A DNA stretch of 10,275 nucleotides from CAZQQN01 sp964549595. Lineage in GTDB: Bacteria > Bacteroidota > Bacteroidia > CAILMK01 > CAYYUA01. Where the stretch lies: positions 1 through 10,275 of the forward strand of contig CAZJWK010000104.1 in NCBI GenBank assembly GCA_964549595.1, read 5' to 3'. This document shows, piece by piece, positions 1 through 6,999 of this stretch. The position numbers and the translations under genes are program-made. Within the stretch, counting starts at the first letter, position 1. Each line of letters begins with the position of its first letter. A model generated the notes under the pieces. It saw nothing but the letters and a program-made list of their open reading frames with translations. It was not told where the DNA came from and ran no database searches.

Positions 1-118
1 CATCCATGAAGACTTCCCGCGGTCTCCTTAAAGCATCATACGTATGGCGGAAGGTGAATATCAGCTTTCGCAGAGGTTCCGGTTTTAATACCACCCAGGT
101 TAAATCGGATTTTATCAT
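1..118 (-). CDS. Partial unknown ORF running off the left edge
   Basis: From an ATG at 116-118 the minus strand is open to the edge of the window (39 codons). It encodes a protein-like sequence (MIKSDLTWVVLKPEPLRKL, then FTFRHTYDALRRPREVFMD). It overlaps, in a different frame, the end of the signal-peptide fragment at 36-278, and no ribosome binding site is visible upstream of the ATG. It may be a separate gene, or the true continuation of that fragment after a frameshift. The protein family is not recognised. Confidence 0.3.
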   Translation of the reverse strand, partial: MIKSDLTWVVLKPEPLRKLIFTFRHTYDALRRPREVFMD

Positions 119-278
119 TGGGGTTCAGGCAAACCCCGGTTATAGCAGAGGAGTCTACCTCAAATTTTTGGATATTTAAATTCTGGCTGCTAGCAGTAAA
201 TCCTGTAAAAATCAATAGATAGGAACTTAATAAGTATTTAAAAACCCATTGATTCTTTTTTAAAATAGAAAAAAACTT
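36..278 (-). pseudogene. Broken fragment with signal-peptide-like start
   Basis: An 80-codon open stretch on the minus strand begins after a TAA (279-281) and ends at TGA (36-38), and it contains no ATG. It encodes a hydrophobic signal-peptide-like segment (YLLSSYLLIFTGFTASSQ) followed by NLNIQKFEVDSS. The only nearby ATG (247-249) is in another frame, and that frame stops after three codons at a TTTTTAAA run. Adding or losing one T there would join ATG to the signal sequence. I do not recognise the family. The segment reads like the N-terminus of an exported protein that has suffered a frame change, through real decay or a homopolymer error. A second frame (118-1) probably carries its continuation. 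Confidence 0.35.
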
Positions 279-326
279 TTAGTACATAATAATTAATAAC
301 TTTTAGTTTAACAATTTTTATAACCA

Positions 327-357
327 AACCTCCAGGGTTTCGGAAACCCTGGAGGTT
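327..357 (-). terminator. Strong 14-bp hairpin, likely terminator
   Basis: There is a perfect inverted repeat with 14-base arms (327-340 and 344-357, AACCTCCAGGGTTT) and a three-base loop (cgg). It lies 9 bases beyond the stop codon of the orphan T9SS tail at 366. On the minus strand the sequence after it is A/T-rich but has no clean U run. A TTTTA also follows the stem on the plus strand, so it may act in both directions. Confidence 0.65.
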
Positions 358-365
358 TTACTCAC

Positions 366-482
366 TTATTCCACCACCACTTTCTTCGTCACTACGCCTT
401 CATCACTACTTACCTGCATCAGGTAAACCCCGGCCGAAATCTTGCCAGTATCGAGGTGATGAATGAATTTGCTTTTACCCAT
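366..482 (-). pseudogene. Orphan T9SS sorting-domain tail, copy 1
   Basis: The 38-codon stretch from ATG (480-482) to TAA (366-368) encodes MGKSKFIHHLDTGKISAGVY, then LMQVSSDEGVVTKKVVVE. This is the last half of a type IX secretion C-terminal (type A) sorting domain, in which LSAGVYLL.V and TKKVVV are typical. In a complete gene several hundred residues would precede it. Here the frame has a TGA directly before the ATG and unrelated sequence upstream, so it cannot be expressed as a secreted cargo. It is most likely the surviving end of a surface-protein gene whose body was lost. An identical junction occurs at copy 2 (2409-2525), with the final 18 residues diverged. Confidence 0.7.
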
Positions 483-702
483 TCAGTAAAAGCATCAGGG
501 ATAGTTGGAAGCGTATCAGGTATTTTTGATTTAGCTGATGTTCCAAAATCAAAAATGCTTTGAGGAAAGCTGATAGAAGGCGCCAATGGACGGCTAAAGC
601 AGGCCCATGAAAGTAGGTGGTACATGTAATGCATAATCATCAGTTTTATCAACCATTCTTACCCTCATTATTCCACATTTTGAAGGACTGTGTCAACAAC
701 CG
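366..702. repeat. Long direct repeat, copy 1
   Basis: This matches 2409-2744 in direct orientation. Positions 420-639 are identical base for base to 2463-2682 (220 bases). The T9SS-tail part (366-419) is only about 78 percent identical but has no indel. Bases 640-670 have diverged, and a final conserved block (671-702) ends in GGACTGTGTCAACAAC. The part between the tail and this block has a 77-codon minus-strand open frame (652-419; starts MIMHYMYHLL, later FDFGTSAKSKIPDTLP) that I do not recognise. That frame runs out of phase through the sorting tail, so it is doubtful as a gene. I find no inverted terminal repeats or transposase. The repeat may be a relic of a mobile element or a duplicated gene end. 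Confidence 0.85.
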
Positions 703-999
703 GGGTAAAAAATTTTAAATTTTTTATTAATTAATTGATTTTCAATTTTTTATGAAAAAACACCATCAGGTTTGTCGGCCATTGGTTACTTCAAAGGTTT
801 TAGCAAACGTGCTTACCGCATTTATATTCGCTTAAACCCTTTCATCATTGATCAATTCCTGAAAAAAAGTTAAAGGACCTACCCCCCCCCCTTTGGCTAC
901 CTGCCCCTTTCTTCGGCATTATTACCTGATCAGGATGAGGTCTTGCTTACAGGGTATAAACCTCCCTGGTCAGTCAGTTTATCCCGATAGGGAGTAAGG
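703..999. other. Gene-free stretch with C10 tract
   Basis: No supported gene lies here. It holds an A/T-rich segment (703-751) and a short plus-strand ORF from ATG 752 to TAA 835 (27 residues, MKKHHQVCRPLV...). An overlapping 44-codon plus-strand open stretch without a start codon ends at TAA 871-873 and encodes, near its end, RIYIRLNPFIIDQFLKKS. A run of ten C residues lies at 882-891. The two small reading frames could be relics, and neither is recognisable. Confidence 0.4.
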
Positions 1000-1047
1000 A
1001 AAAGCGGGAGCCCTTCCCTTAGTCAGACCAGGATTGGTCCCGCTTTT
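1000..1047 (-). terminator. Putative terminator of the seven-bladed propeller gene
   Basis: Perfect 10-base arms, AAAAGCGGGA (1000-1009) and TCCCGCTTTT (1038-1047), enclose a 28-base loop. On the minus strand the structure lies 53 bases after the propeller stop codon and ends in CCCGCTTTTCC, which gives a short U tract. The loop contains GACCAGG (1026-1032), complementary to CCTGGTC at 965-971 outside the stem, so an alternative or pseudoknotted fold is possible. Confidence 0.5.
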
Positions 1048-1100
1048 AGACTTCATTACGGTCATGATTATGGTTTGGGAGTGCCTGGAATGGTGAGGGA

Positions 1101-2099
1101 TTAATTGCTACCCTTATATTTAACCAAACCTTCCCCCTTTGTACCTATCCATTTGTTGCCTTTCTGATCAATAGCAACGGTATGGACCTTATTGGTTGGG
1201 ATACCCGAAGTGGTTTCATCATGGACGTTCCAGCTACTGCCGTCAAAAACCGCCAAGCCGCCTCCAACGTAAGCGTAGGCCCCCATCCATACCTTGCCAT
1301 TTTCATCAATGGCAATCGATTTCACCTCATCATTCGTTAACCCGGAATTTTTTTGTGTGTAGACTTCCCAATCATTGCCATCATATTCGGCAATTCCATC
1401 ATGTTGCGTACCAATCCATATAGTACCGCCATTACCAGTGGCCACGTAACTCGTATTATCATCCTGAAGGCCTGTATTGCCCATATTATAAGTATTCCAG
1501 CTACCAGTTTCGTAGGTGGCACAACCATCATCCGTACCTATCCATATGGTACCGTTTTTTGCAATAGCAATAGAACGAACATCATTATTAGGCAATTTGG
1601 AATTACTAGTGTTGTAAGTAGTCCACTTTTTACCATCATATGCAGATATGCCATTCTCCTTGGTACCAAGCCAGATAAGCCCCTCTTTACCAGTCGCAAT
1701 GGTTTGGATCGTGCTCCCGGGTAAGTCGGAATTACTTTCCTTATAAACTTGCCAATTCTTGTTATCATACTTCACAAGGCCATGGCCATCCGTTCCAATC
1801 CATTTGTTCCCATTCTCATCAACACCAAGGGCTTTAACAGAATTGCCGGGTAAACCAGAATTATCCGCATGAAAACGCTTCTTATCTTCAGTGGACTTGT
1901 TGAACTTAACCAATCCCTGTTCGGTCCCGAGCCATAAGTGATTTTCTTTGTTGACTATCGCTTTAACCGTGTGATCACTATCAAAATGTTTCCATTTTGA
2001 ATCAGCATTTTCCTGGGATAACCCTGCATGGCCTATCAGAATGGGCAACAATAGCATAAATCCTGGTTTTCCTTTTTTGAATCCTTTGAATTGTTTCAT
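1101..2099 (-). CDS. Exported seven-bladed two-component regulator propeller protein
   Basis: This is a stand-alone beta-propeller of the Reg_prop type, the fold used as the periplasmic sensing part of Bacteroidota hybrid two-component systems. Seven blade signatures of about 40-45 residues are visible in order: WLGTEQGLVKF, WIGTDGHGLVKY, WLGTKENGISAY, WIGTDDGCATY, WIGTQHDGIAEY, WMGAYAYVGGGLAVF and WIGTKGEGLVKY. They are separated by NSGLP.N.V linkers. Seven blades are enough to close one propeller. The chosen ATG (2097-2099) gives a 332-residue protein starting MKQFKGFKKGKPGFMLLLPI, a good signal peptide ending near GLSQ. The frame is open for 19 codons further upstream, but that start would bury the signal sequence. 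There is no kinase, DNA-binding or T9SS sorting domain, so it is probably periplasmic or released. The ligand is unknown. A sensor or scaffold role is inferred from the family. Confidence 0.88.
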   Translation of the reverse strand: MKQFKGFKKGKPGFMLLLPILIGHAGLSQENADSKWKHFDSDHTVKAIVNKENHLWLGTEQGLVKFNKSTEDKKRFHADNSGLPGNSVKALGVDENGNKWIGTDGHGLVKYDNKNWQVYKESNSDLPGSTIQTIATGKEGLIWLGTKENGISAYDGKKWTTYNTSNSKLPNNDVRSIAIAKNGTIWIGTDDGCATYETGSWNTYNMGNTGLQDDNTSYVATGNGGTIWIGTQHDGIAEYDGNDWEVYTQKNSGLTNDEVKSIAIDENGKVWMGAYAYVGGGLAVFDGSSWNVHDETTSGIPTNKVHTVAIDQKGNKWIGTKGEGLVKYKGSN

Positions 2100-2408
2100 A
2101 ATGCTTGCATTTTGGTTAGTAATTAATATACGTTTAGCCGGAATTTTCGCTAGCATAACCTGTTTTGCATTTCATTCCATCAGCATTTACTTCTCATCAT
2201 CTCTTTCATTCCTTCTCAATAGGCTTAGCTATAAGCCTGATGATACTGATGCATAGCCATATTGCTTTGCGCTATCTTTAAAAATGTTCATCCCAATTGG
2301 TACCCTTAGAGCACATTAAACGTTTTTTTGGGTTCCAGCAAGGTTATTAATAACCGGCAAGCGCTGAGAGGCCTGCCAGGTATAGTATCAACTAAAAATT
2401 ACCAGTAG
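2100..2408. other. Intergenic leader of the propeller gene
   Basis: No gene is supported here. The stretch lies between the orphan T9SS tail (stop at 2409) and the propeller start (2099), so it should hold the propeller promoter. I could not pick out a convincing TTTG / TAnnTTTG Bacteroidota promoter pair. Visible structures are a 7-base-arm hairpin, AGGCTTA-gcta-TAAGCCT (2221-2238), and a 14-base perfect palindrome, GGTTATTAATAACC (2342-2355). Confidence 0.4.
2342..2355. promoter_or_regulatory. Perfect 14-bp palindrome, possible operator
   Basis: GGTTATTAATAACC is a perfect dyad in the gap between the orphan T9SS tail and the propeller gene. Its size and A/T core would suit a dimeric regulator, but it could equally arise by chance or form part of a terminator for the tail. 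No regulator can be assigned. Confidence 0.2.
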
Positions 2409-2525
2409 TTACTCCACCACCACCTTCTTCGTCCGCACCGCTTCATCCGTTTTTACCTGCAGCAGGTAAACCCCGGCCGAAATCTTGCCAGTATCGAGGT
2501 GATGAATGAATTTGCTTTTACCCAT
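2409..2525 (-). pseudogene. Orphan T9SS sorting-domain tail, copy 2
   Basis: The stretch from ATG (2523-2525) to TAA (2409-2411) has 38 codons. It encodes MGKSKFIHHLDTGKISAGVY, then LLQVKTDEAVRTKKVVVE, the C-terminal half of a T9SS type A sorting domain. The end is very close to that of the intact LamG protein of this window (LLNVKTDEAVRTKKVIVK), so these are tails of one paralogous cargo family. As in copy 1, TGA stands directly before the ATG and the cargo body is missing. It lies downstream of the TPR-CHAT gene but is separated from it and is not in frame with it. Confidence 0.7.
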
Positions 2526-2744
2526 TCAGTAAAAGCATCAGGGATAGTTGGAAGCGTATCAGGTATTTTTGATTTAGCTGATGTTCCAAAATCAAAAATG
2601 CTTTGAGGAAAGCTGATAGAAGGCGCCAATGGACGGCTAAAGCAGGCCCATGAAAGTAGGTGGTACATGTAATGCATAATCACCGGTTTTATTAATGTTT
2701 TTTCGTCCCCTTATTCCAGATTTTGAGGGACTGTGTCAACAACC
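2409..2744. repeat. Long direct repeat, copy 2
   Basis: This is the second copy of the element at 366-702, in the same orientation and with a constant offset of 2043 bases until one single-base indel after about 2690. Positions 2463-2682 are identical to 420-639. A conserved distal block (2713-2744) again ends in GGGACTGTGTCAACAACCCGG-like sequence. The corresponding minus-strand open frame (2683-2453, 76 codons) runs from MIMHYMYHLL into the sorting tail out of phase. The perfect identity next to diverged flanks points to recent duplication, gene conversion or mobility. Confidence 0.85.
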
Positions 2745-2873
2745 CGGATAAAAATTATCATGATTTACGGAATTTGAATACATCCAGAAAGAGCCTTTTA
2801 ATAGGGATCAGACGATTTTTTCTCAACGCTATGATAAGGCAGCTATCAGCAGTATAGGCAGAAGAAGTTCTCG

Positions 2874-2886
2874 AGGGGCAGCCCCT
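2874..2886 (-). terminator. Small GC-rich hairpin after the CHAT gene
   Basis: AGGGG-cag-CCCCT forms a five-base-pair stem about 42 bases beyond the CHAT stop codon (2928). No U run follows it on the minus strand, so it is at best a weak terminator. The rest of 2745-2927 shows no gene. Confidence 0.3.
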
Positions 2887-2927
2887 TTCAGGCCAACCAT
2901 TCATTTTTCTAAAACTATTAAAAAAGC

Positions 2928-5900
2928 TTAACGGGCTCGTCTAATCCAGTAAAAACTTCCAATTCCCAAAACCAACAATCCCCCTAAAGCTATTGTCAAC
3001 CACCAGTACCAAGCTATGCTTGATTGAGGTTCCGGAATATCATGCTGACTCCCCATCATTACATAACCGGACCAGTAATAGGGATTTGCATTGACATTGT
3101 TACCCTTTTTCAGGAAGGTAAGTTTTGCTTGCTTTAAGGCCTTAGCTTTCGGCATTCCTTCTCGTAGTTTCTTGTAAAACAACTGCATCAGCTTAGCGCT
3201 TGAACGGTCCTCCACCGGCCACATGGTCATCAGGATATTGTTACACCCCGCAATTTTAAAACCCCGAGCAAGGCTCATTAACCCTTCCCCTTCTATCAAT
3301 TTACCATAACCGGTGCGGCAAGCACTCAATACCGCCAAGTCAGCATCCAGGCCCAGGTTGTAGATTTCATAATTGTGAAGCTCATTATCCTCATCATTTA
3401 GGGTGTCATTTGCAAAAAGTAGCTTACTATAAGCTGGATTTTGGTTATTAATGACTCCGTGGGTTGCCAGGTGGATAATACGGCTATTGGGTGCTGTTTT
3501 TTTGAATTGGCTTTCCGTGGCCTTCTGGTTTATAAATTTCTGCGCCTTCCCATCAAATGAACTTACATTAACCTCTTTCTTAGCACCAGGGATATCCCCT
3601 AGGGCAGTTCTCAGGGTATCCGATCTCCGCGAGGCACTTGCTAGTTCCTGATTACCTGCGTTATTAAAAGCCGGTGCATAACCACTAAACGCGATTTCCT
3701 TTTCCTTCTTTGTGGATTTTGGAGGTGCAGAAGAAACGATAGGGTGCATCCAAAGGGTGGTCGAAGGAGCATAAGAAAATGCATATTGCCTTACTAGAAA
3801 GGGGTAATCACGTATATTTTCTTTTTCGGGCATTTTTTTCAGCATCAGATCAAAAGGTAAGTACCAGATAAAGCCATCCGGTATGACTACTACATGGTTG
3901 GTGGTTAAATACTTTTCAACGGGTTTGAATAGATATTGGTAAAAGCGGTGAGCTTTTTGCTCATAAAATTGATGGGAACCCTTGGACAATTGCTTTCTAA
4001 ATTTTTTAACATCGGTTTTCAGGGTGTCGTTGATTGTTAATTTTACCAGTTTATTGGTTTCCGGGGTAATTACCAATGCATAGGCCATTGAGTCTTCTAC
4101 CACATACTCAACAATATTTTTATCAGCTTTTTTTAATTGCGCCTTAACAGCCCTAAGCGGAGTTGTAGAATGGCTAAATTTCCGGTTAAAGTATTCAGGA
4201 TAATTGGCCTTTAGCGTATCAAAAATTTGATTCTTATTACGATACACTTTCATCCTCTCATTAACATATGCTGATTTAGAAGGGGCGCTCTTAGCATTTT
4301 GAATAGAATCGGTAAGGCGATTAATGGTAATATTTAAAGCTTTTAGCTTGTGGGTCAAACTGTCAGAAATATGTTTTGCCGCATTCAGATTGTATTTGGC
4401 AATCGCCGAAGACATGGCTATGCCCTTGGTTTTTTCAGCAAACTGATAAGCCTGTTTCAGCACCTTTCCATTATCATGGTCATGGGCTTGGGTTAATTTA
4501 TAACAAACCTCCAGCGCTGGCGACAATAAGTTGAATTCCTGAGTTGCTATCTTTGAATTTTTCCCTGTTATGGTATTTTGTAGCGCTTTATCAAAGCATT
4601 TAGAAGCATATCGGTAATTCATCAGGGCTTTTTGCAGCAAGGCTAAATTCTTATTGTCCTTGTATAAATGGTGGAAAAGGGAAGATTTCAAAACGGTCAT
4701 ATTGTACTGGTAAAAATGGTTTATAACCTTTGACAAGGCGGGATTATTAGCTCTAAAATCCTTGTTAAAATTAACAGTGTTTAATTGTGTAGCTTTTTGT
4801 AAATAATAAAAGGCCGAGTCCATTTCACCCTTTTTTTTATAGATATTACCTAGCCTATGGTAGATGACATTGCCGATGTAAGAGGACTTTGCATTGGTAG
4901 ATCTTTTTAAGTAGATTTTAGTGTTCATAACGGTCTTAATGGCTTGATCATATTTATGTTGTTTAATATAATTACCAGATAAATTCATATTAATTCCACT
5001 TAGCATTTGAAAAAACTCTCCTGGCAAAGCCTTAGCAGCCCGAATAGCTTTTTTGTAATATTCCTCAGCTTTCTGATAATTGCTTATCTTTTTATTTATA
5101 TTACCGAAAGTGGTAAAAGTCATGGCTTTAAAGGGAAGAAATTTTGGCAAGCTTGGCTTATTTTTAAGCAATTGATTTGCTTTTTGAGCTAAATGCTTGG
5201 CTTTATCAATTTTTCTTACTCTCAGGTATCCGGAAGATAAAGCATTGTAAGCCCTTATCAATTTTGTGGTCTTTTTAGAATGCTTAGCCTCCAATAAATG
5301 AATAGCCCTCTTATAGTGGGTAAGCACCTTATGCAACCGCTTTTTTTGATCAGCTAAAAAGCCGAATTTTAGTTGAAGCTTACCCTCCTTAACACTATTC
5401 AGGCGATTGCTAGCTTTTAATACCTGATATGCAGTGTCAAAGTAGGGTTTAGCTTTGTTATACTTTGTTTTAATTAAATACTGCCTTCCAATGCCATTAA
5501 ACAAATCATAAAAAAGCAAATGATATTTTGGATAATATTCTCGTAATATATTAATCCCTTCTTGATAAACCCGAATTGATGAATCTCGTTTATTGATTCC
5601 TCCAAGCTGATAACCCCACTTCCGGTAACACATGGCCAAAACTTCCGGGTCTTTTATATGCTTGTTTTTCATTAACTCAAAGGCTTTCCTTCTGTAGTGC
5701 TTTGTTCCTCCTTCTAAAGTCAATAACAGATCGCTGTATAATACATAAATGCTTACAAGGTCAGCGGGATACGCCTTGGATAAATTTTTAAGCTTTTTTT
5801 CCGCTTTTTTATTGAGCTTTAAAGGCGTTTGGTAGGCTTTTTTATTAGTTGCTTGGTTAAACTTATGTCTGGCATTTATATGTAAGGCCCTTACCTTATA

Positions 5901-6257
5901 AATGCTTCTGCCATTTTTGTAGGTATTAGCACACTTAGCAAATGGTGCCCACACCGAATCAAATTTTAAAGCAGGGGTATAATTCAGCATTAAAGTATGT
6001 TGCAGCAATTCATAACTCGCCTTTAAAAAGGCATCCGTATTACCCTGCGTTTTATAAAAATGACGTGCAGAGTCGTACAACTTGATTGACCGCTTTAACT
6101 CATTAGCACGGAAGGCTTGCTTTGCCTGCTTTAACAAAGTTTTATTCTTTCCACTAAGCCCATCCCCTGCCTCTACATTTCCTGCTAGCACCATTAAAGT
6201 GCATAATCCTACCATATATAGTGGCTTTGACTGAAATAAAGCGAATAAGTGGTTCAT
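2928..6257 (-). CDS. Membrane-anchored TPR-CHAT caspase-like peptidase protein
   Basis: This protein of 1109 residues belongs to the CHAT group (caspase HetF associated with TPRs) of clan CD cysteine peptidases. The ATG at 6255-6257 gives a signal peptide (hydrophobic core MVGLCTLMVLAG, likely cleavage after residue 30, VEA). A GTG 11 codons upstream (6290) keeps the frame open but fits the signal less well. Residues about 35-620 are helical TPR-like repeats, for example YQKAEEYYKKAIRAAKALPG. A lysine-rich helical linker follows, then the CHAT domain at about 715-1065. His933 in HLATHG and Cys980 in LSACRTGYG form the expected dyad, followed by GEGLMSLARGF and MTMWPVED, both typical of CHAT. 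The C-terminus has one membrane helix (about 1083-1105, WLTIALGGLLVLGIGSFYWI) with a positive end (RRAR). This predicts a periplasm-facing protein fixed in the inner membrane. The substrate is unknown. The gene is highly lysine-rich and A/T-rich. Its neighbours are exported propellers, whose role as partners is only inferred. Confidence 0.93.
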   Translation of the reverse strand: MNHLFALFQSKPLYMVGLCTLMVLAGNVEAGDGLSGKNKTLLKQAKQAFRANELKRSIKLYDSARHFYKTQGNTDAFLKASYELLQHTLMLNYTPALKFDSVWAPFAKCANTYKNGRSIYKVRALHINARHKFNQATNKKAYQTPLKLNKKAEKKLKNLSKAYPADLVSIYVLYSDLLLTLEGGTKHYRRKAFELMKNKHIKDPEVLAMCYRKWGYQLGGINKRDSSIRVYQEGINILREYYPKYHLLFYDLFNGIGRQYLIKTKYNKAKPYFDTAYQVLKASNRLNSVKEGKLQLKFGFLADQKKRLHKVLTHYKRAIHLLEAKHSKKTTKLIRAYNALSSGYLRVRKIDKAKHLAQKANQLLKNKPSLPKFLPFKAMTFTTFGNINKKISNYQKAEEYYKKAIRAAKALPGEFFQMLSGINMNLSGNYIKQHKYDQAIKTVMNTKIYLKRSTNAKSSYIGNVIYHRLGNIYKKKGEMDSAFYYLQKATQLNTVNFNKDFRANNPALSKVINHFYQYNMTVLKSSLFHHLYKDNKNLALLQKALMNYRYASKCFDKALQNTITGKNSKIATQEFNLLSPALEVCYKLTQAHDHDNGKVLKQAYQFAEKTKGIAMSSAIAKYNLNAAKHISDSLTHKLKALNITINRLTDSIQNAKSAPSKSAYVNERMKVYRNKNQIFDTLKANYPEYFNRKFSHSTTPLRAVKAQLKKADKNIVEYVVEDSMAYALVITPETNKLVKLTINDTLKTDVKKFRKQLSKGSHQFYEQKAHRFYQYLFKPVEKYLTTNHVVVIPDGFIWYLPFDLMLKKMPEKENIRDYPFLVRQYAFSYAPSTTLWMHPIVSSAPPKSTKKEKEIAFSGYAPAFNNAGNQELASASRRSDTLRTALGDIPGAKKEVNVSSFDGKAQKFINQKATESQFKKTAPNSRIIHLATHGVINNQNPAYSKLLFANDTLNDEDNELHNYEIYNLGLDADLAVLSACRTGYGKLIEGEGLMSLARGFKIAGCNNILMTMWPVEDRSSAKLMQLFYKKLREGMPKAKALKQAKLTFLKKGNNVNANPYYWSGYVMMGSQHDIPEPQSSIAWYWWLTIALGGLLVLGIGSFYWIRRAR

Positions 6258-6999
6258 AAAACTTCGTTTTAAATATTTTACAAGCGTCACTTTAAAAGCG
6301 CTTTTGCTTGATCAACTTCCTTTTCATCGCATAATTTTAAGAATAAAATATTTTCTTTAAACCCCTTCTAAGCGTCAAAATTTAATGAATCATAGCATTT
6401 AGACAACATGCTAACCATTTATGTCATAATTGTTAGCAAGGTAAATCATTCAATGCCTGCCAATGGTTATTCCCGTTATTTTAGGTCCTTAAAATACCAT
6501 GCACACCAATAAATGAACCAACGGAATAGGGCGGTTAAAGCGAGTTTATATACAATTAAAAAATAGAGCGTAGTCCTAGTCCAGGATGGCATCCTTTTAT
6601 TACCAAGGAGGGTAGCAATAACAAAAAAGGCTAAGAGAAGGAACCTCCCAATGCTTGATTAAGAAGACCTGAAGTTTAACGAAAAGGAGATAAGATAAAA
6701 ACCCTTAAGCAAAAACTCAGAAATAAGACCAATTCCCGTAGCGCTATTTTAGCTCTCCAAACTAATAGGATGTTAATCACAGAGCTTTTTCAGATTTCTA
6801 CTCCATAAGCCTTACTCAATTTTTGCCTTGATACTTGGCTTCTCCTTTAAATCCCAGGCGCCATAGAATCCTGGTTTGAAAAGTAATTAACTGAATATCT
6901 TTATTAATACAATCTCAAAAGTCTACCTATTCCTTCATAAAGAATCACAGTTAAAAGCTAAATAGGAAGCCACCTAACTATGAAAGCAGCGTTGTTTAT
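6258..6999. other. Long gene-free stretch upstream of the CHAT gene
   Basis: These roughly 740 bases hold no intact gene on either strand. The part nearest 6258 should hold the CHAT promoter, but I could not pick out a convincing pair of elements. There are short plus-strand ORFs from ATG 6452 (19 codons, MPANGYSRYF...) and directly after it (MNQRNRAVKASLYTIKK), too small to support. A possible remnant of a propeller blade lies at 6816-6920 on the minus strand. The stretch looks like decayed sequence. Confidence 0.45.
6816..6920 (-). pseudogene. Possible decayed last blade of the four-bladed propeller
   Basis: Downstream of the stop of the truncated propeller gene, a short open minus-strand stretch ends at TGA (6816-6818). 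It encodes KDIQLITFQTRILWRLGF, then KGEAKYQGKN. This resembles the last blade of the seven-bladed paralogue (NKVHTVAIDQKGNKWIGT, then KGEGLVKYKGSN), including the W..G core, the KGE..KY.G. N ending and the stop position. In-frame stops separate it from the gene at 7000. I read it as a degenerate remnant of the original 3' end. The match is weak and by eye only. Confidence 0.3.

Noticed and set aside
470..624. Plus-strand reading of the repeat (MNEFAFTHSVKASG..., one TGA, then GKLIEGANGRLKQ...)
   Set aside because: It has an internal stop, no start signal and no family match. Its identity in both copies follows from the repeat itself.
419..652. 77-codon frame in repeat copy 1 (and 76 codons in copy 2) as a real gene
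   Set aside because: It runs out of phase into the T9SS tail, has no recognised domain and ends differently in the two copies. It is kept only as part of the repeat description.
1196..1724. Plus-strand open frames of 75 and 123 codons
   Set aside because: They lie antisense to the blade repeats of the propeller gene, and their open state follows from the repeat codons. They have no recognisable domain or ribosome binding site.
1101..2099. Regular repeats every 120-135 bases that might suggest a CRISPR or satellite array
   Set aside because: They are degenerate codon-level repeats of propeller blades with conserved WIGT and GL.KY residues.
2221..2238. 7-bp hairpin AGGCTTA-gcta-TAAGCCT as a riboswitch or terminator
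   Set aside because: It is short and A/T-rich, with no U run and no known aptamer features.
3451..5192. Plus-strand open frames inside the CHAT gene (3451-3651, 5007-5192)
   Set aside because: They are antisense to well-supported CHAT and TPR coding sequence, and their translations are composition-biased.
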